64,000 nucleotides of DNA, from contig NZ_BAABIS010000001.1 of the NCBI RefSeq assembly GCF_039542905.1, forward strand, positions 1,488,001 through 1,552,000. Reading direction: 5' to 3'. The DNA comes from Kitasatospora terrestris. GTDB lineage: Bacteria; Actinomycetota; Actinomycetes; Streptomycetales; Streptomycetaceae. The notes beneath the pieces are model-generated. The model searched no databases. It saw only the letters and a list, made by a program, of their open reading frames with translations, and was not told the DNA's origin. Of the stretch, positions 7,218 through 16,798 are shown one piece after another. Made by a program: the position numbers and the translations under genes. Numbering within the stretch: position 1 is the stretch's first letter; the number at the start of each line of letters is the position of its first letter.

Positions 7218-10127
7218 ATGCGTTCCCATGCCCCGTACGTGGTCGGCCGTGACCTGCAGCTGAGCCACCTCCAAGGGGCATTGGCCGACGCCAGGAAGCG
7301 TCGCGGCGGCGTGGTGTTCCTGGTCGGCGAGGCGGGGATCGGCAAGTCCCGGCTGGCCGCCGAGGCGGTCGGCACCGCCTTCGACGCCGACATGCGGGTA
7401 CTGCGCGGACGGAGCTCCACCACCGGCCCGACCGTCCCGTTCCGGCCACTCACCGAAGCGCTGATGTCGCTCTTCCGCGGCGGCGAACCCGTCGACGACT
7501 CCGCGCTCGGCCCGTACCGCACCGTGCTCGGCCGGCTCATACCCGACTGGAACACCGGCGAGCACGAGAACAGTTCGATGGTCATCCTCGGCGAGGCCGT
7601 GCTGCGCCTGCTCATCGGCGCCGCCAAGGACCGCGGCCTGCTCCTGCTGCTGGAGGACCTGCACGACGCCGACCCCGAGACCCTCGCGGTCGTCGAGTAC
7701 CTCGTCGACAACCTCGAGTACACGCCCGTCCTGCTGCTGGCCACCATCCGCACCGAGTTCTGCGACGCCCTCGACCTCGCCTCCGCCGCCCGGCGGCGCG
7801 GCGTCGGCGCCGTGGTCGACCTGCCGCCGCTGACCCGGCCGCAGGTCCGCGACATGGTCGCCGCCCAGCTCGGCACCGAGCCGGCGCAGGTGCCCGAGGA
7901 CGCGCTGGCCCGGCTCTGGGACGACAGCGCGGGCAGCCCCTTCCTGGTGGAGGAGCTGCTGCAGTCGATGATCAGCGGCGGGGCGCTGGTCCAGGGCACG
8001 GACGGCTGGCGGGTCGTCGGCGACCTGCGCGCCGACGTCTCCAGCACCCTCGCCCGCGGCATCCTGCGGCGGATCGACCGGCTCGGGCCGCAGGGCCTCA
8101 CCCTGCTCTCCGCCGCCGCCGTGCTCGGCCGCCGCTTCCCACTCACCGTGCTGCAGAAGATGACCGGGATCGACGACCGCAGCCTGCTCAGCCACCTGCA
8201 CGCCGGCGTCGCCGCCCAACTCGTCGTCCCCGACGAGCCCTCCCCCGACTGGTACGCCTTCCGACACTCCCTCACCGTGGAGGCGCTGTTCACCCAGCTC
8301 ACCCCCGGTGCCCGGGCCGACCTCGCCGGGCGCGCCGCCGACGCCGTCCAGCAGCTCCACCCCGAACTCCCCGACGCCTGGTGCCCACTGGTCGCCGAAC
8401 TCCGCTCCGAGGCCGGCGACCACGCCGAAGCCGGCCGGCTCTTCGCCGAGGCCGGGCGCCGGGCCCTCGCCGACGGCGCCATCGGCTCCGCCGTCACCCT
8501 GCTCGACCGCGCCGAATCCCTGCTCACCGGCTGCTCCGACCCCGCCCCGCGCGCCGAGGTGCTGGAATCCCTGCTGCCCGCCCTCGCCGAATCCGGCGAC
8601 TTCGCGCGGGCGTTCGCCCTCGCCGAGCAGCTCCACGCCCTCGGCGGCGCCGGACTCGGCTCCGCCCGCCTCGCCGCCCTGCACACCCGCCTCGCCAAGG
8701 TCGCCCACACCGCCGGACGCTGGGCCGACGGCAACCGGCAGATCGACCGGGCCCGCGAAGTCCTCGCCCCCGACCCCGACGAGGCCGTCGCCGCCTCGGT
8801 CGACGTCGCCGCCGCCTACCTCGCCCTCGACACCCCCGGCGCCGACCGCACCCAGCAGGCCGAGAAGCTCGCCCGCTCCGCCGCCGAGGCCGCCGAACGC
8901 CACGACCTGCCCACCGTCGCCTGCCAGGCCTGGGAACTCCTCGCCACCGTCGCCCGCGAACGCGACCCCGGCGAGGCCCACGGCATGCTCGAACGCGCCA
9001 TGACCACCGCCGAACGCCACCAGCTGCCGCTGCGCCGGATGTACGCCGCGACCAGGATCGGCGGCAACGCCTGGCTCCTCGACGGCGACCGCGACGGACT
9101 CCTCGGTGCGAGGGACGAGGCGCTCCGGCTGGGATCCGCGACCGTCGTCTACACCATCGACGGCATCATGATCCTCGACTCCGTCCTGCGCGGCGAGTTC
9201 ACCACCGCCCGCGACAACGCCGAGGAGTGCCTCGCCACCGTCCGCCGCCTGCGCCTGGCCCCCGCCGTCCGGTACGTGCTGATGGCCCGCGCCACCTGCG
9301 CCGCCCACCTCGGCGACCGCACCGGCATGGAACAGGCCCTCGCCTCCTTCGCCGAATGGGACGGCCACGGCTCCCAGGAGGAACCCCTCGCCCTCGGCCT
9401 CGCCCGCACCTTCTGCGCCCTGATGGAGGAGGACCGCGCCCTCGCCGACCGCGAACTGCGCATCCTCGCCGACCTGGAACGCGACAATCCCTCCACCTAC
9501 CACCTGGCCGGCTCGCACGGCCTGCGACTGCTCCTCGACGTCCTCTCCGGCGAGGCCGACCGCGCCCGGCACGCCCTCACCACCGACACCGCCTCCGGAC
9601 GGATGCGCTGGAACCGGCAGTTCACCCTGCTCGCCGACGCCGTCCTGCTCGGCCGCGAAGGCAGACCCGACGCCGCTGCCACCGCCGTCGACGCCGCCCT
9701 CCGGCTCGCCGAGCCCTATCCCACCGCCCTCCACCTCGGCCTGCGCCTGGTCGCCGACGCCGCCCACACCGACGGCTGGGGCGACCCGGTCGCCTGGCTC
9801 CGCCGCGCCGAACACCACTTCCACCAGCAGGAAGTACCCGCCGTCACCGGCGCCTGCCGCGCCGCGCTGCGCCGCCTCGGCGCCCCCGTCCACCAGCACC
9901 GCACCGGCACCAGCCGGATCCCCGAGGAGCTGCGGGCCCAGGGCGTCACCGTCCGCGAGCACGAGGTGTTCGTCGTCCTCGCCGAGAGGCTCGGCAACCG
10001 GGACATCGCCGAACGGCTCTACATCTCGCCGCGCACCGTGGAGAAGCACATCGCCGCCCTGATCACCAAGACCGGCGTCGCCAACCGGGCCGCCCTCTGC
10101 GCCCTCAGCGCGTCGTTCGGAGGCTGA
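7218..10127 (+). CDS. LAL-family (large ATP-binding LuxR) transcriptional regulator
   Basis: A 969-aa protein. It has an N-terminal AAA-type ATPase with Walker A GEAGIGKS (residues 37-44) and a Walker B-like LLLLLEDLHDADPE near residue 143. A long helical TPR-like middle follows, and the C-terminus is a LuxR helix-turn-helix (VTVREHEVFVVLAERLGNRD, then SPRTVEKHIAALITKTG). Such regulators activate secondary-metabolite genes and respond to nucleotides or inducers. It lies directly after the putative precursor on the same strand, so regulation of the LanM locus is likely but unproven. Its 3' end overlaps the convergent EcsC-like gene by 23 bp. Confidence 0.9.
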   Translation: MRSHAPYVVGRDLQLSHLQGALADARKRRGGVVFLVGEAGIGKSRLAAEAVGTAFDADMRVLRGRSSTTGPTVPFRPLTEALMSLFRGGEPVDDSALGPYRTVLGRLIPDWNTGEHENSSMVILGEAVLRLLIGAAKDRGLLLLLEDLHDADPETLAVVEYLVDNLEYTPVLLLATIRTEFCDALDLASAARRRGVGAVVDLPPLTRPQVRDMVAAQLGTEPAQVPEDALARLWDDSAGSPFLVEELLQSMISGGALVQGTDGWRVVGDLRADVSSTLARGILRRIDRLGPQGLTLLSAAAVLGRRFPLTVLQKMTGIDDRSLLSHLHAGVAAQLVVPDEPSPDWYAFRHSLTVEALFTQLTPGARADLAGRAADAVQQLHPELPDAWCPLVAELRSEAGDHAEAGRLFAEAGRRALADGAIGSAVTLLDRAESLLTGCSDPAPRAEVLESLLPALAESGDFARAFALAEQLHALGGAGLGSARLAALHTRLAKVAHTAGRWADGNRQIDRAREVLAPDPDEAVAASVDVAAAYLALDTPGADRTQQAEKLARSAAEAAERHDLPTVACQAWELLATVARERDPGEAHGMLERAMTTAERHQLPLRRMYAATRIGGNAWLLDGDRDGLLGARDEALRLGSATVVYTIDGIMILDSVLRGEFTTARDNAEECLATVRRLRLAPAVRYVLMARATCAAHLGDRTGMEQALASFAEWDGHGSQEEPLALGLARTFCALMEEDRALADRELRILADLERDNPSTYHLAGSHGLRLLLDVLSGEADRARHALTTDTASGRMRWNRQFTLLADAVLLGREGRPDAAATAVDAALRLAEPYPTALHLGLRLVADAAHTDGWGDPVAWLRRAEHHFHQQEVPAVTGACRAALRRLGAPVHQHRTGTSRIPEELRAQGVTVREHEVFVVLAERLGNRDIAERLYISPRTVEKHIAALITKTGVANRAALCALSASFGG

Positions 10128-11232
10128 GCCGCGCGCGGAGTTCGGCGAGGACGGCCTCCTCGCGCTTGGTGGGGGCGCCGTCCACGGCCGCCACCTGCTC
10201 CGCCACCTCCAGGAGATGGTCCAGATCCCCCGTCTCGGCGTCCAGTCGGCGCCACACCTCGGCGGGGTCGAGCTCCACCACGTTCGCGAGCCCCTCGTCC
10301 ACCACCCCGTGCCGCTCCCGGGCCAACCGCACCAGGTGCCGGACCAGCAGCGCCTCGTCGTCGGACTTCTCCTGGTCCGCCGCGATGACCAGCCACGCCA
10401 CCCACAGCATCGCGTTCGGGTGCTCGGTCCGGGCGGTCAGCCGCTCCGCGAGTTCGACCACCCGCGCCTCGTTCCGGAAGACGGCCTGCGCGTGCCGCCC
10501 CGCGAGCAGGGTCGTCCAGCGGTTCAGCACCACCGAGAGCGGAACACCGACCAGCGGGATGCCCACCTTGATGACGCTGCGCTGCAGCAGGTACTTCCCG
10601 ACGTACGGCAGCCCCTTCGCGGCGGACAGCACCGACTTCGCGTAGAAGCGCTTGATCAACTGCCTGGTCAGGCCGGGGACCACCTTGACCACGCCCGCGC
10701 GGGCCGCCTCACCGCTCTTGATCGTGAAAGCGACGCGCAGCATCTTCCACAGGTCCTCGGGATCGTCGAGGTCCGGCGGAACGCGGTAGAGGACCGCGAT
10801 GTCGTGGGCCAGGCGGAGCTGGAGCTGACTGATGTACGCGACGTCGACCATCAGCGTCGCCACGGCGGCCGGGACCGTCGCCGGCGAGGCGCCACCGGCA
10901 CTTCCGATCGTGGCGGCAACCGCCGCCGTGTACGCCCCGGCGGAGAGCCCGCCCTCGATCGCGGCGTACCGGGCCGCCATCTTGATCCGCTGATCGACGA
11001 TCACATCCGCCGGGACACCCGCGTACCGCTCCTGGAAGTACTGCCAGTTCACCTTCCGGGTGTAGGCGCCCAGCGCCTGCGCCACCAGCTTGGTGAACCA
11101 GTTGCCGGACCTGATGTCGTCCGCGCTCAGCCGCTTGACGAACTCCCGTATCTCGGCCTGCTCGTGCTCGACGGCCTCCCGGTCGGTCTCGTCGCCGTCG
11201 GCGTCGACGCCGTCGATCGGGGCAGTGGTCAT
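10105..11232 (-). CDS. EcsC-like family protein
   Basis: A 375-aa protein with an acidic N-terminus, then FVKRLSADDIRSGNWFTKLVAQALG and a Gly/Ala-rich hydrophobic centre (SAGAYTAAVAATIGSAGGASPATV). A VDVAYISQLQLRLAHDIAVLY segment is followed by paired hydrophobic stretches around VIKVGIPLVGVPLSVVLNRW. This resembles the EcsC family, whose role is poorly defined. The last about 90 residues are a charged helical region resembling a TerB-like tail (WVAWLVIAADQEKSDDEALLV). The family call is by pattern only. Its stop lies inside the convergent LAL gene. Confidence 0.6.
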   Translation of the reverse strand: MTTAPIDGVDADGDETDREAVEHEQAEIREFVKRLSADDIRSGNWFTKLVAQALGAYTRKVNWQYFQERYAGVPADVIVDQRIKMAARYAAIEGGLSAGAYTAAVAATIGSAGGASPATVPAAVATLMVDVAYISQLQLRLAHDIAVLYRVPPDLDDPEDLWKMLRVAFTIKSGEAARAGVVKVVPGLTRQLIKRFYAKSVLSAAKGLPYVGKYLLQRSVIKVGIPLVGVPLSVVLNRWTTLLAGRHAQAVFRNEARVVELAERLTARTEHPNAMLWVAWLVIAADQEKSDDEALLVRHLVRLARERHGVVDEGLANVVELDPAEVWRRLDAETGDLDHLLEVAEQVAAVDGAPTKREEAVLAELRARLSLRTTR

Positions 11233-11394
11233 GGTGGAGTTCTCCCAGGCGGTTCGTCGGCGAATGCCCCCGTCGGGCTGACACCCTAGCGCCTCCTCCG
11301 GAGAGGTGAACTTCCCATCCGCGAAACGCCGGTGGGGCGGCGCATTGGTAAGGTCGGCCTCTTCTGGTGATCCCGGACCGTTCCTGGAGGGGCG

Positions 11395-12177
11395 ATGCCG
11401 CTGCTACCCGCGTGGGTGCGCAACCTGCTGCTGCCGGTGTACGAGCGGCGGGTCATCCGCGGCCTCGACGGGCTGCCCCGCCCCAAGAACGTCGGCATCA
11501 TGCTCGACGGCAACCGGCGCTGGGCCAGGGCCGCCGGCCACCGCGACGTGGTCGAGGGCTACCGGGTCGGCGGCGCCAAGGTCGAGGAGTTCCTCACCTG
11601 GTGCGCGGACGCCGGCGTCGAGCACGTCACCCTCTTCATGCTCTCCGACGACAACCTCGGCCGCCCCGCCGAACAGCTCGGCCCCCTCCTCGGCATCATC
11701 CAGGACACCGTCGCCGGCCTCGCCCTCCCCGGCCGCCCCTGGCGCGTCCACCTGATCGGCTCCCTCGACCTGCTCCCCGGCGACCTCGCCGCCGCCATGA
11801 AGCAGGACGCCGCGTGCACCACCGACCGCCACGGCCTGCGCGTCGACGTCGCCGTCGGCTACGGCGGGCGCCGCGAGATCGTCGACGCCGTCCGCGCCGC
11901 GCTCCGCCACCACATCGCCGCCGGGGGCGACCCCGCCGACCTCGCCGACACCCTCGACGTCGAGCACATCAGCGCCAACCTCTACTCCGACGCCTCCGAC
12001 CAGGCCGACCTGATCATCCGCACCTCCGGCGAGCAGCGGCTGTCCGGCTTCCTGCTCTGGCAGTCCGCGTACGCCGAGATGTACTGGGTCGACGTCTACT
12101 GGCCCGCCTTCCGCCGCGTCGACCTCCTGCGCGCCCTCCGCTCCTTCGGACAGCGCGAACGCCGCTACGGCCGCTGA
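11395..12177 (+). CDS. Cis-prenyltransferase (polyprenyl diphosphate synthase)
   Basis: A 260-aa member of the UppS/cis-isoprenyl diphosphate synthase family, which condenses isopentenyl diphosphate onto allylic diphosphates to make (Z)-polyprenyl carriers. The signature region IMLDGNRRWAR carries the catalytic Asp at about residue 40. The C-terminal DLIIRTSGEQRLSGFLLWQS and YAEMYWVDVYWPAFRRVDLL match the conserved IPP-binding and dimer motifs. The start is ATG 11395 with GGAGG upstream. Streptomycetes carry several such paralogues; whether this one is the cell-wall enzyme or a short-chain enzyme cannot be said. Confidence 0.92.
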   Translation: MPLLPAWVRNLLLPVYERRVIRGLDGLPRPKNVGIMLDGNRRWARAAGHRDVVEGYRVGGAKVEEFLTWCADAGVEHVTLFMLSDDNLGRPAEQLGPLLGIIQDTVAGLALPGRPWRVHLIGSLDLLPGDLAAAMKQDAACTTDRHGLRVDVAVGYGGRREIVDAVRAALRHHIAAGGDPADLADTLDVEHISANLYSDASDQADLIIRTSGEQRLSGFLLWQSAYAEMYWVDVYWPAFRRVDLLRALRSFGQRERRYGR

Positions 12178-12211
12178 CCGGGCCCCGCCGGGGAGTCCGG
12201 GTGGAGCGCAG

Positions 12212-12290
12212 GACCCCCGCCGTCCGGGGTGGTCGGCGGGGGTCGGGTGGTGCGGGGAACGGCCGGCCCGGCTCGGGGACGGGGCCGGCC
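12212..12290. terminator. Two hairpins between convergent genes
   Basis: GACCCCCGCCG (12212-12222) pairs perfectly with CGGCGGGGGTC (12234-12244). GGCCGGCCC (12261-12269) pairs with GGGCCGGCC (12282-12290). They separate the prenyltransferase stop (12177) from the snapalysin stop (12308) and probably end transcription from both sides. Confidence 0.65.
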
Positions 12291-12307
12291 TCATGGGTGG
12301 GCGGGGG

Positions 12308-12934
12308 TCAGCCGGCGATCGCGAGGCCGTTCGCCCAGAGGTTGTTGACCCGGTTCCGCTCGGTGGTGTTCGGGTAGGGGTTGGTGCAGGAGGTGCCGGG
12401 GCCGCCGCCGGACATCAGTTCGCTGCACGGGCCGGTGTAGTGGTCGGGCAGGCCGAGCACGTGGCCGGTCTCGTGGGCGGTGACGCGCAGCGAGCTGTAC
12501 TGCCGGTTCTGCGCGTAGTCGAGGAAGATGTAGCCGCGGCCGTGGCCGTCGGTGGAGGCGTAGGAGCCGCGGGAGTCGTTGCCCTCGTAGTAGCGGAAGT
12601 CGGCGTTGGTGCCGGAGCGGAGCTGGACCTTGGTGACCGAGGAGTTCCAGATCTGCGCGCTCTGCGAGATGACGGTGCGGAAGGTCGGCGCCTGGCTGGC
12701 GTCGTAGGTGACGGTGACGGCCAGCAGGAAGGGGTTGGCGGCCTGCTTGGCCTTCGCCGACTTCATCACGGCCTCGTAGAACGCCTTGTTGTTGGCGTCC
12801 TCCGTGGAGTTGGCGGCGATGCCGGCGGAGGGGGTGTAGCCCTGGGTGGTGGCCGCGGCGGCGGGTACCGCGGCGGTGCCGGCCGCGAGGACCAGTCCGA
12901 GGGCGGCGGCGAGCACGGTCATGGAGCGGTTCAT
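12308..12934 (-). CDS. snpA: Snapalysin-type secreted zinc metalloprotease
   Basis: A 208-aa preproprotein. Residues 1 to about 28 are a signal peptide ([19 protein letters not shown], Ala-X-Ala region), and a short propeptide follows. The mature enzyme contains [15 protein letters not shown], the HExxHxxGxxD zinc motif of the small snapalysin (M7) family, and an SELMSGG Met-turn. Length and context match Streptomyces small neutral protease. The divergently transcribed LysR gene is the typical partner that activates this gene. The longer upstream reading frame is not used because the signal peptide begins at ATG 12934. Confidence 0.93.
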   Translation of the reverse strand: MNRSMTVLAAALGLVLAAGTAAVPAAAATTQGYTPSAGIAANSTEDANNKAFYEAVMKSAKAKQAANPFLLAVTVTYDASQAPTFRTVISQSAQIWNSSVTKVQLRSGTNADFRYYEGNDSRGSYASTDGHGRGYIFLDYAQNRQYSSLRVTAHETGHVLGLPDHYTGPCSELMSGGGPGTSCTNPYPNTTERNRVNNLWANGLAIAG

Positions 12935-12998
12935 GTGGGGACTCCATTCGCGGGTCCCGGGGCCGTGGGGAGACCGTCCGGGACACGGTGACGAGTTG

Positions 12999-13063
12999 TT
13001 GCACCGAGCTTGGGGCAGGGCGGACGGGTCGCGGAGATGGCAACCGGGGATAGCTCGGTGCAA
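12999..13063. promoter_or_regulatory. Widely spaced 12-bp inverted repeat in the snpA/LysR divergent promoter
   Basis: TTGCACCGAGCT (12999-13010) and its exact complement AGCTCGGTGCAA (13052-13063) are separated by 41 nt in the 214-nt intergenic region. The spacing and position fit two LysR binding sites controlling both genes. The same element could form an RNA stem, but it lies upstream of both starts. Confidence 0.6.
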
Positions 13064-13151
13064 TACCCTTCCTTTGGCCCGGGGTTGACGAACAGTTGGC
13101 ATTCCTTGACATGCTCTTGGCAGGCGATGGGCGTCTGGCTATGCTCCCGTG

Positions 13152-14135
13152 ATGGAGCTCGACGTCCGACACCTGCGGGTGCTGTGCGCGATCGCGGACA
13201 CCGGCAGCGTCCGGAAGGCCGCCCGTCGGCTCGGCATGACCCAGCCCTCGCTCACCACCCAGCTGCACCGGATCGAACGGACCATCGGCGGACGGCTGTT
13301 CACCCGCGAACAGACCGGCAGCCGCCCCACCGTCCTCGGCCACTCGGTGCTCTCGCGGGCCAGACCCGTGATCACAGAAATGGACGCCCTCGTCGCCGCC
13401 GCCCGCGCCGAGGCCGCCGGACCCGGCCGCCGCCGACTGCGGATCGGCAGCGTCGGCAGCCGCGCCGTCGCCGCCTGGCTGCGCCGCATCCACGACCGGC
13501 TCCCGGAGACCGACACCACCATCCACATCGACATCTCGGCGATCGCGCTGCTCCACCTGGTCGCCGCCGAACAGCTCGACATCGCCTTCGTCCACGAGAG
13601 CGAGGGCTTCCCGCTGCACGTGCCGGCCGGCACCGAGCAGCGCGTCCTGGTCGCCCGCGAGCCGCAGTTCGTCGCCCTCGCCGAGACCCACCCCGCCGCC
13701 GGCCGCCCGGTCGTCAGCCTCGCCGACCTCGCCCACGACACCTGGATGGTCGACCCGACCGCCGACCACGAGTACGCCGCGCTGCGCCGGGTCTTCGCCG
13801 AGGCCGGACTCGACCCGCGGGTCGTCCAGGTCCGGGACAACGCCACCGCCGCCGAACTCGTCGCCTCCGGCGAGGCCGTCCGTCCCTGCCAGCCCACTTC
13901 ACCGCCCGGCCCGGGCACCGTCCTGCGCCCCGTCCACGGCGACCCGCTCGCCGTCCGGCTGCTGCTCACCTGGCGCCCCGACACGGTCCGCGGCCCGGCA
14001 CTCGACGGCCTCTGGGTCGACCTCTGCCACGCCTATCTGGACCTGGCCAGCGTCAACCCCGCGTACCGGGCCTGGCTGCGCCGCCACAACCGCTCCCTGC
14101 ACACCCTCCTCGCCCCCGCCGGGCCGCCGGCCTGA
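13152..14135 (+). CDS. LysR-family transcriptional regulator, probable activator of snpA
   Basis: About 327 aa. The N-terminal winged helix-turn-helix reads LDVRHLRVLCAIADTGSVRK, then RLGMTQPSLTTQLHRIE. The periplasmic-binding-like effector domain follows from about residue 95. The start is ATG 13152, with GTG 13149 directly before it as an alternative. Divergent orientation to a snapalysin gene is the known arrangement of SnpR/MprR-type activators in Streptomyces, which is the basis for the role given. The long inverted repeat at 12999-13063 is the likely binding region. Confidence 0.88.
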   Translation: MELDVRHLRVLCAIADTGSVRKAARRLGMTQPSLTTQLHRIERTIGGRLFTREQTGSRPTVLGHSVLSRARPVITEMDALVAAARAEAAGPGRRRLRIGSVGSRAVAAWLRRIHDRLPETDTTIHIDISAIALLHLVAAEQLDIAFVHESEGFPLHVPAGTEQRVLVAREPQFVALAETHPAAGRPVVSLADLAHDTWMVDPTADHEYAALRRVFAEAGLDPRVVQVRDNATAAELVASGEAVRPCQPTSPPGPGTVLRPVHGDPLAVRLLLTWRPDTVRGPALDGLWVDLCHAYLDLASVNPAYRAWLRRHNRSLHTLLAPAGPPA

Positions 14136-14190
14136 GGCCCGTCCGGCCCGGGCGGGGTTCGCGCGGCCGGGCCGGGGAAGGAGGCCACCC

Positions 14191-14862
14191 ATGGGAGAAG
14201 TACCGGGGGCGCGCGAGGAGTTGGAGCGGTACGGGTGCGTCCTGCGGGCGCAGCTCGTCGAGCTGATCGAGGAGGTGACCCCCGGCGCCGACCTGGGCCT
14301 GCTGTTCCTCGACGAGCCGGAGGTCGTCGACTGGCACGAGCCGCCGGCCCACGGCTACTCGACCGTGTTCCGCGGTGAACGTCCCGAAGGGGTCGGCGCC
14401 CACGACGCCGTCGCCCGGGGCGCCCGCCTGCTCGGCTCGGCCGGCTGGGAGGTCACCGGACCGGCGGAGGAGATCGCCCCGGCGGCGCGCAGGTGCGTCG
14501 TCACCGCTCTCCATCCCGGCGGTGTGCGGATCGAGGTGCGGTCGGGCGACGGCGGCCCGGGCGTGCTCTACAGCGGGCGGACGCCGGCCGTGGCGCTGCG
14601 CGAGGCGGAGGAGTTCCGGTGGCCGGAGCCGGTCCGGACGCCGGAGACCGTCACACCGGGGTTCGTGCTCTGCTACGAGTGCGATGGTCTCGGTGCCTGC
14701 GACTGCTGCGGTGGGCGCGGCTGGGTACCGGCCGAGCCGCACGGACGCGAGCGCTGCCGCGCCTGCTTCGCGCGGCGCGTCTGCCCGATCTGCCAGGGGG
14801 CGGGCCAGCTGGCCGTCTCCGACCTGTCGACGTACCAGCTGGGCTACTACCCCGGGTTGTGA
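14191..14862 (+). CDS. Uncharacterised protein with C-terminal DnaJ-like zinc fingers
   Basis: A 223-aa protein not assigned to a named family. The first about 150 residues are an acidic globular region with no clear motif. The C-terminus carries a cysteine-rich segment with CYECDGLGACDCCGGRGWV followed by RCRACFARRVCPICQGAGQL. These CxxC-x-GxG repeats resemble the DnaJ zinc-finger and suggest two zinc sites. The start is ATG 14191 with GGAAGGAGG. It ends one base before the stop of the convergent DsbA-like gene. Confidence 0.7.
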   Translation: MGEVPGAREELERYGCVLRAQLVELIEEVTPGADLGLLFLDEPEVVDWHEPPAHGYSTVFRGERPEGVGAHDAVARGARLLGSAGWEVTGPAEEIAPAARRCVVTALHPGGVRIEVRSGDGGPGVLYSGRTPAVALREAEEFRWPEPVRTPETVTPGFVLCYECDGLGACDCCGGRGWVPAEPHGRERCRACFARRVCPICQGAGQLAVSDLSTYQLGYYPGL

Positions 14863-14863
14863 G

Positions 14864-15466
14864 CTAGCTGAAGTCCAGGCCGCCGGTGCGGGTGCGCTTG
14901 AGTTCGAAGAAGTTCGGGTAGCCGGCCAGCAGGCGGACGCCGTCGAAGACGCGGACGGCCTCCTCGCCGCGGGGTATCGCGGTGAGGACGGGGCCGAAGA
15001 AGGCGGTGCCGTCGATGTGGATGGTGGGGGTGCCGACCTCTTCGCCGACCGGGTCCATGCCCTCGTGGTGGCTCTTGCGCAGGGCGTCGTCGTAGTCGGT
15101 GGTGCGGGCGGCCTCGGCGAGGTCGGCGGGCAGGCCGACGGCGGTGAGGGCCTCGCGGATCAGGGTGTCGTCGGCGGCCCGGTCCTGGTTGTGCAGGCGG
15201 GTGCCGAGGGCGGTGTACAGCTCGCGCAGGACGCCGTCGCCGTGGTGCTGGGCGGCGGCGATGCACACCCGCACCGGCCCCCAGCCGGTATCCAGCAGGC
15301 GGCGGTAGCGCTCGGGCAGGCCCTCGCGGCCCTCGTTGAGCACGGACAGGCTCATCACCCGGAAGTTCAGGTCGAGTTCGCGGTGCCGCTCGACCTCCAG
15401 GATCCACCGCGAGGTGATCCAGGCGAACGGGCAGATCGGGTCGAAGTAGAAGTCCACTGTGGTCAC
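14864..15466 (-). CDS. DsbA-family oxidoreductase, mycothiol-dependent nitroreductase (Rv2466c)-like
   Basis: A 200-aa thioredoxin-fold protein. The N-terminal [18 protein letters not shown] carries the active-site Cys followed by Pro, as in the Rv2466c-type actinobacterial group. Here the second Cys of CxxC is Ala, so it is a single-Cys active site. A cis-Pro-like [17 protein letters not shown] follows near residue 145, as in DsbA proteins. The family uses mycothiol in cytoplasmic redox reactions; the physiological substrate is unknown. The start is GTG 15466. Confidence 0.83.
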   Translation of the reverse strand: MTTVDFYFDPICPFAWITSRWILEVERHRELDLNFRVMSLSVLNEGREGLPERYRRLLDTGWGPVRVCIAAAQHHGDGVLRELYTALGTRLHNQDRAADDTLIREALTAVGLPADLAEAARTTDYDDALRKSHHEGMDPVGEEVGTPTIHIDGTAFFGPVLTAIPRGEEAVRVFDGVRLLAGYPNFFELKRTRTGGLDFS

Positions 15467-15542
15467 CCGACCGACGCTAGGCGATCGACCGGGTGTTCGA
15501 CTGGTCCAATCGGGCGCGGGTTCCGTGGGCCATGACGGTGGC

Positions 15543-16697
15543 TCAGCCCGCTGCGCCGGCCGGACTGCGCCGACGCGCGGCCAGGCGGTCGGCGGCGGCG
15601 CAGACCAGCGTGGACGCCAGCAGGAGCGCGGCCATCGCGCGCAGCAGGCCGCTCTCGTAGTAGGTGTCGGTGAGCGCCTTCGCCGCCAGGTAGGCGGACA
15701 CCAGGCCCACGGCCGCGGCGAGCAGGAGCGGCAGGCGGCCGTCGCGGACCTGCCGGTCGGCCAGCGCCACCGCTGCCACCAGCAGCGCGCCGAGCGCCGC
15801 CACCCACGGGATGCCGAACTCCAGGCCGTAGCGGATCGGCAGCGCCGGTGCCAGGAAGAGCACCAGGAAGCGGCGCAGCACCTCTTGGAGCGCGAGGGTG
15901 CCGGAACCGTCAGGCGCGTCGGTGGGCTGCCACCGGACGGTGGCCGCCAGGAGCAGCGCGGCGAGCAGCAGTTCGTCCCAACGGCCGGCCAGGTGGCGGA
16001 GGTTGTAGAGCAGGGCGGTGTCGTAGACCGCCATCACCAGCTGTCCGACGGCCCAGAGGGCGGCGGTGAAGCGCAGCAGTCCCAGGGTGCCGAGCGGCCG
16101 GTCGGGGCCCGGTTCGCGGCGCGCCAGGGCGGTCAGCACCGGTGCGGTGACCAGGGCCGAGACCGTCCGCAGGACCAGGTCCTGCGCCGTCCACGGGTTG
16201 TACAGGCCCCACTCGACGACGCCGAAGACCGCGGTGTACCCGAGCGCGGTCGACCACACCAGCGGGCGGGAGCCGAGGACGGTCCGATAGAGCGCGGGGC
16301 TGAGCCTGCGCAGTACGGTGGCGTACGCGAACAGGACGAACGGCAGCTCCAGGAACGCCTGGACGCGCAGCACGGTCGGCGCGAACAGGTCCGGCGCGGG
16401 CAGGTGGTCGGCGAGGGCGCGGACCAGGGGGTTGCCGGTCGGCTGGGCGAACCAGCCGGTCGGCAGGTAGCGGGTGACGAACGTGGTGTCGCCGCCGTGG
16501 ACCCGGAGCAGGTAGGCCGCACAGAACAGTTGGTTGAGGTAGATCAGCGCGATCACCGCTGCGAGGACGAGTTCCGGCGCCACCGTCCGGCCCGCCCGGG
16601 GCGCGGCCGGGCGGCGCAGCAACCGCGGCCCGAGCAGCAGCCCGGCGGGCACGGTGGCGGCTGCTGTCGCAACGACCAGCGTCTCGGTGAGCGTCAT
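15543..16697 (-). CDS. Multispanning membrane protein of unknown function
   Basis: A 384-aa very hydrophobic protein with roughly ten predicted membrane segments, beginning [19 protein letters not shown] and ending with an Arg-rich cytoplasmic tail. No transporter or enzyme motif was recognised. There are charged loop stretches such as [17 protein letters not shown] and an [12 protein letters not shown] segment. It stands alone between a DsbA-like gene on the same strand and a divergent DUF4246 gene. Nothing about its substrate can be inferred from the sequence. Confidence 0.7.
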   Translation of the reverse strand: MTLTETLVVATAAATVPAGLLLGPRLLRRPAAPRAGRTVAPELVLAAVIALIYLNQLFCAAYLLRVHGGDTTFVTRYLPTGWFAQPTGNPLVRALADHLPAPDLFAPTVLRVQAFLELPFVLFAYATVLRRLSPALYRTVLGSRPLVWSTALGYTAVFGVVEWGLYNPWTAQDLVLRTVSALVTAPVLTALARREPGPDRPLGTLGLLRFTAALWAVGQLVMAVYDTALLYNLRHLAGRWDELLLAALLLAATVRWQPTDAPDGSGTLALQEVLRRFLVLFLAPALPIRYGLEFGIPWVAALGALLVAAVALADRQVRDGRLPLLLAAAVGLVSAYLAAKALTDTYYESGLLRAMAALLLASTLVCAAADRLAARRRSPAGAAG

Positions 16698-16798
16698 CCG
16701 GCGACCCTAGCGGGCGCGCGGACCGGGGCCGCCGCGGGGTGTCGGCGCCCCCCGCTATCCTTCCCGGCACCGCACACCGACCGTGAGGATCATCCGTA

